NCBI GenBank assembly: GCA_039720395.1 | Contig: CM077826.1 | Location: 31,926,810 to 31,990,809, forward strand | Direction: 5' to 3' | Length of the DNA: 64,000 nucleotides | DNA from: Liquidambar formosana | Lineage: Eukaryota > Streptophyta > Magnoliopsida > Saxifragales > Altingiaceae | Shown here: piece after piece, positions 57,536 through 64,000 of the stretch | How the letters are laid out: every line of letters begins with the position of its first letter | Position numbering within the stretch: the stretch's first letter is position 1 | Position numbers and translations under genes: made by a program | The notes under the pieces: generated by a model | The model's input: the letters and a program-made list of their open reading frames with translations, nothing else | The model's database searches: none | Told to the model about the DNA's origin: nothing

Positions 57536-60500
57536 TTTAATGAACTACATATAGAAATTAAAATAGAGAATTAGATTTCATTTTTAATCCATAATGATCG
57601 GGTCTTTAATCATATGGTACCTCTCACTATTTTATCAAATTCCATACACCCTCTAATGGAATTCGGGAATTTTATTCCTAATGGGGATTGGGGTCCCACT
57701 GTGACCTAGAAGCCTCACATTATAGTTTCTTGACTTCTAACCCACAATAAGAAGACAACTCCTTGTCTATTGCTTCATAAGCAAGTTCCAATCATTTTGC
57801 CTGTAGGGTACATACTCCTCACTTTATAGTTTCTTGGAATACTTCCCTAGTTAAGTTAAACCCATCATTCACACAGGTATGTTTTGCCAAATATATACCT
57901 CACATTATAGTTTCTTGGTATATACAGTTTAGGCACCCCATGATATCTCTATATGTGATAGTTTCAAGTAATGTCTTTAATATGGGTAGCTCCTACATGT
58001 TTGTAGCCAGTTACCCACATTAAGGGACGTTAGATGATCCTATAATGATGGAAGGCAATGAAGAATCCATTCCCTAATGTATTCTCCATTTCCAACTTAA
58101 TACTAAAAAGGGAGGGGTTTTAAGGGTCTCATCAAATTAACTAATCTAACATACATCTCATGCATTTAAATAAGAAATATATAACAACATTATATATATG
58201 TAATCCACTTATCGATATTAGTCCCTATAAGGTGACATATAACAATCTTTGGATTTGGAGCTATCTCGATTAATCTCATTAAAAGCTCCCACTATGATGA
58301 TTATGGACTTTAAGAGGATTCAATCCAAACCAATGAATTGAATCCTAGGTCTAAAGTGGGTGTAGGTGATCGTAAAACATTCATTCGAAACATAGCATGC
58401 ACTCTTGAAAATCTTCTCCAAGCTTTTAAGTCCTTCAATCTCCTCCATTAGCTTCATGGTCTCCACCATAGGCTTATTGGGCTCCACCATGCTCCTTTAG
58501 GTCCACCATGCTCATTAGTGCGCTCTCGATTACATAACATTTACATAATTTAAAGAAAGGGATACATAAGGGGAATGTGGGGTACATAAGAGAATGATAG
58601 AAGAGAGAAGAAGGTGGCATGCAAGCCCCAAATAAATAATACATCACCAAAAATTAACAACTCTTGAAAAATTAATACAACCCATTCATAAGACGACCAA
58701 TCACAATTGGTTTAAAGGTATAGTCCATAATCATCATCCATCCATAACCATACAATCACATTGCATAATAAAGGAAATAACTGTAAGCAATAAACATATG
58801 GGCATTTATGGTAACTCTATTGATTGGTTTTCATTAATCTCATTAATGTGTCCTAATCTTATTAGGATATGCATAATTTCTAGAATTAATTAAGTCTTAA
58901 CATTTAAGACATTTAATTTCAATTAATCAAATTAATTGAAACATATAAAGTCTCCTAATTGAACTCTAATATCAAATATTAGGATCTTTTTAATTAAACA
59001 AAAAAATTTTATTTAATTAAAATAAAATTTCCAAATTTTAATTTAATCCTAAATTGTGTTTTAAACCATTTAAAACAATACAAAATTAATCACCATTAAT
59101 TAAATAATCAATTTCGGAATTAAATAAAATCATTTTATTAATTAATTAGTGCATTACGGTTTCCTAAAACCCTAAACCCTAAATGCATTAACTCTAAACC
59201 CTAAGTGTAACCCTAATGCATTAAATGCCTTATGATTGGTCAATTAATGACCAATCATTTAAACCCTAGGTTTATATGGTATTAATGATTAGGATTAGGG
59301 TTTAATTAATGCCACCTAGGATATTAATTACACCTAATTAATATGCACTAATTAGGGTTTCTAAAACCCTAAACCTTAAACCTATTAAATGCCAATGATT
59401 AATTACTAAACCATTAATGATCATGATTGGTCATTAATGACCAATCATTTAACCCTAGGTTAGACCCATTAATTACTAGGTTTAGTTATTAATTAATGCA
59501 TTAATAGAATTAGGGTTTAATTAATATGAATTAGGGTTTCCTAAACCCTAAACCCTAGACATCATAAATGCAATTAATAATACCCTAATGATTAATGACC
59601 ATGATTGGTCAATTAGTGACCAACCATTAAACACTTTAATTATGGTAATTAATAGCCTAATTAGGGTTTCCATTAATGCAATTAATGAATCAGGGTTAAA
59701 TCATTAATGGGAATAAGGGTTTCCTAAGAAACCCTAAGGCTGCCGCCACCTATAGTGGGCTGCCATGGCTTAGCAAGGCTGCCATGGCTTGGCCAGGCCA
59801 TGGGAGGCCATGGCCAGCAAAGGGAGACTCAAGCCAGGGTGTGGGCCAAGCCCATGGACACGTGTGGGGTGGCCAAGAGGGCTGTCTTCTTCAAAGAACA
59901 TTAGGGTTTCAAGAACCCAGTGCTGGCACCACCATGGAAGGACCTCCAAGGTCACAAAAGTTTCTAAAACTTAATCAATTCGACTCCACCATCAAAAACA
60001 GCTTTTGTATCATGTCCCTACATGAATTACTAAGCTAATTGAAGTGGTTTGGATGATCAAATCATCCCCAATTGCTCTAAACAATTCAAGAACAGTAGGC
60101 TGTCCAGAATTTGACAGCATACTGTCCCTTGTCACAAATTGATTTAAAACCCAGCAAGATGATTAATTCAGGCTACCAAATTATTTTTCCTAGCATCCTA
60201 CATGTCTTAGGAAACTAATAAAATTGGTTTCATGCAATTTGGAGTTCCCTAGCTCAAGATATGAACAAAACTCCATTGATGACTTTCTGCAGAAAAACAG
60301 CCTGCTGTGTTCTTCCAAGAAATCAAACTTTTTGATTCTTTATGCATTAAGACTCCTTTGATTATTAAAGAATATGATCTATACATCATATATCATCATC
60401 CTATAATGATTATTCATCAATTTTACAGAAGTATCTGATCATAACAGTAGCAAGAACCCCAGGGTTCTAAACCCAGATTCGAACTCCATGGTGTTCTTCC

Positions 60501-60546
60501 CAAACTTTTTGATTTGATTTGATTCCTATGCATCCAAATACACATG
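57536..60546 (-). other. Leader of the second Copia element, first part
   Basis: Aligns with 27050-29930 of the first Copia element throughout. It has strings of CCTAAAACCCTAAACCC words at about 59160-59590, then a GC-richer patch 59740-59900. The frames at 59770-60038 overlap on both strands and are not preserved in the other copy. Confidence 0.65.
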
Positions 60547-63263
60547 TGTGAACCCCGGAAATTGGGCCCACGAGGGATTGACGAAAAGGTTGTGTGGGTT
60601 TTGAAAACACAAAAGGAGTCGCCACCTCATTTTTTAAAGGAAACAAGGAAAACCCTAAAAATAGTTTGTTTTAGGAAAACAATTTGAATGACTCCATAAA
60701 AAAAGGAAAGGCAAAAACCAATCTTTTGGAAACCAAAGAAATCGGGGATTCGGAGGCTAAGTTATGACATGGGAAGGTTCTAGGCAAAGCCTATAGGCAC
60801 CCATGTCACCCTTTCGGTTCTCTCAGTTCATTTGGGCTAAATCAAGATCTTTCCATACAAAAAATCAGCAAGTATATCATCACAAGATAGCATGCATATC
60901 ATATATTTCACTCATCCATCCATGCATAATAAACACATAAAAACAGAAAATAAAGAAAAAACAAAACAAAACAAAAAGAAATCTAGGATGCTTGGATCCT
61001 AGAACGGACTTGAGCCTCACGAAGAGCGCCTACGTACCATGCAATGAAATACATGGATCAAAGTCCACGTAGTTCGATTAGAACTAGGGTTAAATCCTAA
61101 TACAAACCTATGGTTAAAACCCTAGGTTTCCTTATTTGATCAAAAGAACTGAATTTGATAGAAAGTTTGATTTTAGAAAGAACTCCACAAAATGGAAACT
61201 TTAATAAAAACCAGAATTTTATGGGTTAAGGAAACCCTTGATTAGAACCATAGGATCATATTAAAAATTAACCCTAAAGAGGGAGAAGAGAAAGGAGTTA
61301 AGGGAGAGAGGTGAATTGGGGCACCTTCATACCCACTTACCTGAGCGCAATAGCTCCAAGCATTAGCCATTTCAGACATGAGCAGCCCTATTTGCCATAG
61401 GACAAATACCACACCTATTTGCACCCTTACAAGTGCTCAAAACCATGCAAATACAATGATATGCAGATCTGGACAGAATAGTATTATGGCCTAAAATCAT
61501 CTACTAAGCATGCTAACAGCAAAAACAGCAAACAATAATAAGTCCTAACATATTCCTAGAACCATATCATGCATAAAACCCTAGAAATCAACTAACATGC
61601 ATGCAAAAATATTATGTTTACTCCATATGAAAAATATATACAGCAAACATGAAGAAAAACCAATAAAAAACCTACTTTAACATGCTGTATAAAAACAAAC
61701 ACAAAACAAAGACTCTAAAACCCTAAACTCACAAATATGCTTGAAAACATACAAAACCAATTCTAAACATGCTAAAATAAAACTAAACAGAACCTAAACC
61801 ATGCATATTAATTAACTAACACAATAAAACATGACAAAAAACCTAACTCTAACATGCAACATCACTATCCTAGAACAAGGACAACAGAAACACAAGAATC
61901 ATAACTATGCATTGAAACTCATGAACTAACTCTAAGGCATGCAAAACTCCTCATGAACATCATCAATATCATATGTATTAACTACTAGAAACTTCAATTC
62001 ATGGTAAAAACTATAAGCATGGCATGCAATAGAGCTATCCTACATGATACCTTAGTTTAAGCTTGAATAGAGAAGGAGAATACCTTAGGAAGAGCCTTCC
62101 TTGTTGCTGTATGAGCTCCCTCTTGCTCTTGTGGATGTCTTTAATCAATATTCTCCAAGGCTACAGCAAGAACTCCAGCTCTCCTTCAAGTCTCTCTCTC
62201 TTATTCTCTCTCAAACACTCAAGTATTAATGCATAAAGTGGCTCCTCTTGTGCTGAAGCATAGGGGGTATTTATAGAGTTTCATTAGGATTAACCAATGG
62301 CTAGGATTAAAAACCTAAAAATTAATCCAAGGGCTATTAGAGACCCCCTTGGGGCTTAAGTAACTCAGAAGTTACCAAAAAATAGAAGGAAACTCGTCTA
62401 AAAGAGCCCAAATATGTCAAAATAGGCAAGAGTCCGCTTCAGCAAGGAGTTAGAGTGAAAATAGGAAAGTGGTCTCGGGTGACCACCAGGGCCTGGGCGG
62501 CTAGCCACCTGGGCCCAAGCGGCTAGCCGCCCGGGGCTGGGTGGTCACCCGAGCCCACTCCGGATTTTTGCCTATTTTTGACTCCTAATGCTTCTAGAAG
62601 TGTTTTAGGGGCCAAATGAACTCCGATTTTGATGAAACAAAAGCCAAAACGACCGTGTTTCGATGAGGAATATGTTTTTGAACATTTTAGGGTGAAAACC
62701 ACTAACCATGGGGGCATGGTTAGGTTTGAACAAGGCGGTTAACTACTATGCTCTACCTTTGCTAAGCATAGGCATGCACATAGGGTCAAACCAAACACTT
62801 TCCATATCAAAATTGAACTTCATAAAACACTTTTGGGGGTAAAATGATGACTAATGAAAGTCAATTTGAAAAGATTTGATTGGTAATTGTGAGTCAATTA
62901 GAGCTAACCCAAAGAAGGGTCAATTAACCAACTTGAACTGTATCGAGCCATTTTAATCCCGAGCCATTGATTTATCAAATTGACACTAGAAATACCTCTT
63001 ATGCAACCATATGAACTCCAATTGACAATTTAGAGATCATTCCAAGGTCAAATGAAAAGTTTGGGACTTAAAAGACGATTATGCCCCTCAAGTCACAAAA
63101 GCTCTTATTATCCCTCAAGATCAACTCCAAATTGAACCAAAATTCATACCCATTGTCCTTGTGACCCTAGAAACCTAATGCAAGTGACTAGACTCAAAAA
63201 CAAAACAAAAACATGCATGAAATGATGAGCCCTAGTAAGGTGGTGCAAAAATGGGGTGTGACA
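60547..63263 (-). mobile_element. Solo gypsy-type LTR, 2717 bp, TSD ACATG
   Basis: Left end TGTGAACCCCGGAAATTGGG, right end GGGGTGTGACA. ACATG flanks it at 60542-60546 and 63264-63268. Same family as 16482-19294 (opposite orientation). Minus-strand TATAAATA at 62268-62275, palindrome at 62473-62554. It lies in the leader of the second Copia element. Confidence 0.93.
62473..62554. repeat. Promoter-upstream palindrome, solo LTR H
   Basis: Arms TCTCGGGTGACC and GGTCACCCGAGC around GGGCGGCTAGCC, GGGCCC and GGCTAGCCGCCC. The minus-strand TATAAATA is 198 bp downstream. Confidence 0.85.
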
Positions 63264-63268
63264 ACATG

Positions 63269-63772
63269 TAATTCATATAACACACTTATATGAATTAATT
63301 GGCACTCATCTCATGACAACCAATGAATCAATTCAAAACAAAACATATAAGAGAGCAACCTAGGGTTCCAAACCCTAGGTTTGACCTCCATAGAAGAAAC
63401 CCTGGTTTCTTCTTCTTCTATATACATCACATGCTTCTCAAACATTCCAGAATTAATGTTAGAAGAATATTAGAAGAGGAGAAGAGGGAAAAACAGCCTA
63501 GGGTTCAAAACCCCAGGTTCGGCCATGAAAAGGAAACCCTAGTTTCCTTTTTCTTCTCCAAAACTGAAACCTATTCAACTCTTTGAATTTCCAGCAGCCC
63601 TAAAACTATTTTAGAAGAGGAGAAGAAGAGATAAACACCTAGGGTTCAATAACCCTAGGTTCGGCCATGAGAGGGAAACCAATTAAATGCATGAACATGA
63701 ATCTCAATTCATTAAACCAATCAATTTACCATGAATTACAGCCTATATGTAGTTTGTATTAGGCATAATCAT
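63269..63772 (-). other. Leader of the second Copia element, second part, with repeated short upstream ORFs
   Basis: Three inverted-repeat units built on CCTAGGGTT..AACCCTAGG, at about 63358-63385, 63500-63530 and 63640-63672. On the element strand each is entered by an ATG frame: MEVKPRVWNP, MAEPGVLNP and MAEPRVIEP followed by a stop. Confidence 0.6.
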
Positions 63773-63785
63773 GGCTTTGATACCA
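63773..63785 (-). promoter_or_regulatory. Primer binding site of the second Copia element
   Basis: The minus strand reads TGGTATCAAAGCC, the initiator-Met tRNA complement with one G-to-A change, one base after the LTR end. Confidence 0.85.
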
Positions 63786-63786
63786 C

Positions 63787-64000
63787 TATTGGGAATCGAA
63801 TAGAGAGGAAAAACAAACAAGGGCGGAATAAAATTTTTCCTACGATTCCCAAACCCATGAATCTTAATTATGCTTAATACAAAATCCATAGACCTAACTA
63901 CCAAGAGAGTTAGGATACTTACAGTTGAATAAAGTCTTGTCCTTTGTGCTCCAAGCTTCGATTTTGATTGAGCAGTCCAAGCATACTGCCTCCAACAGTA
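63787..64000 (-). repeat. 5' LTR of the second Copia element, partial
   Basis: TATTGGGAATCGAATAG (first TG mutated to TA in plus view), followed by CCTACGATTCCCAAACCCATG, CTCCAAGC and ACTGCCTCCAACAGTA. It aligns with 30543-30770 and runs out of the window. Confidence 0.85.

Larger units (their letters stand above)
55825..64000 (-). mobile_element. Second Copia element (minus), 3' LTR missing, 5' LTR runs off the window
   Basis: Pol remnant, gag, long leader, primer binding site and the first 214 bp of the 5' LTR, all colinear with the Copia element at 22520-32192. It is interrupted by the solo LTR 60547-63263. Its 3' LTR and the end of pol were lost where LTR fragment 54780-55824 meets the Tat element. 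Confidence 0.85.

Noticed and set aside
1..64000. tRNA, rRNA, snRNA or microRNA genes
   Set aside because: I looked for cloverleaf-type boxes and known RNA motifs and saw none convincing. The only tRNA-like stretches are the 13-18 bp primer binding sites.

Overview
This is a nuclear genomic window from a flowering plant, most likely a eudicot. Only one ordinary host gene can be recognised: a split gene for an FLX-like coiled-coil protein with GT-AG introns, on the minus strand in the first 8 kb. Almost everything from about 8.4 kb to the right edge is a stack of transposable elements inserted into one another. There are no bacterial operons, CRISPR arrays, or recognisable rRNA or tRNA genes.

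Layout. (1) 1-8.3 kb: FLX-like gene, four coding exons (6415-5888, 5716-5571, 2075-1996, 1885-1802) plus a probable 5'UTR intron. Exon 1 carries a one-base frameshift. The 3.5-kb intron 2 holds a 621-bp inverted-repeat element. (2) 8.4-16 kb: a decayed LINE RNase H tail (minus) split by a solo Copia LTR, then partial large gypsy-type LTRs with a solo LTR nested in them. (3) 15.8-35.3 kb: a PIF/Harbinger DNA transposon (transposase and Myb/SANT-like protein, both broken). It is split by a 2.8-kb solo LTR and by a 3.26-kb solo LTR, and the latter is itself split by a complete 9.67-kb Copia element with 1650-bp LTRs and TSD CAAGG. (4) 35.3-54.8 kb: a Ty3/gypsy element of the Tat lineage, recognised by its second, archaeal-type RNase H. 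It has a 3.9-kb 5' LTR with a hAT fragment inside, PBS, gag, RT-RNase H, aRNH and integrase. The integrase is split by a 3.3-kb solo LTR. Downstream of pol lie two antisense genes: an intronless DUF7745-like ORF with its own TATA box, and a multi-exon plant mobile domain (PMD) gene. The element is cut off at 54779 in a tandem-repeat array. (5) 54.8-64 kb: a truncated large LTR fused to a second Copia element (minus strand, gag recognisable, 5' LTR running off the window) that carries another 2.7-kb solo LTR.

Seven insertions can be proved by their own target-site duplications: 12848-14550 ATATC, 16482-19294 TGCTT, 21791-34730 GCGCT, 22520-32192 CAAGG, 45328-48655 CCTTC, 60547-63263 ACATG, and, with one mismatch, 8903-10552 GGAGG/GGAAG.

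The most interesting signals are two. First, four large LTRs and the promoter of the antisense ORF share an inverted repeat with near-identical outer arms (CTCGGGTGACC ... GGTCACCCGAG) around a variable core, upstream of a TATA box at a similar spacing. Second, the antisense PMD gene keeps its introns and exon phasing inside a retrotransposon, which is possible because the sense genomic RNA does not contain those introns in spliceable orientation. All coordinates, splice sites and TSDs were read by eye. Family names come from recognised protein motifs, not from database searches.
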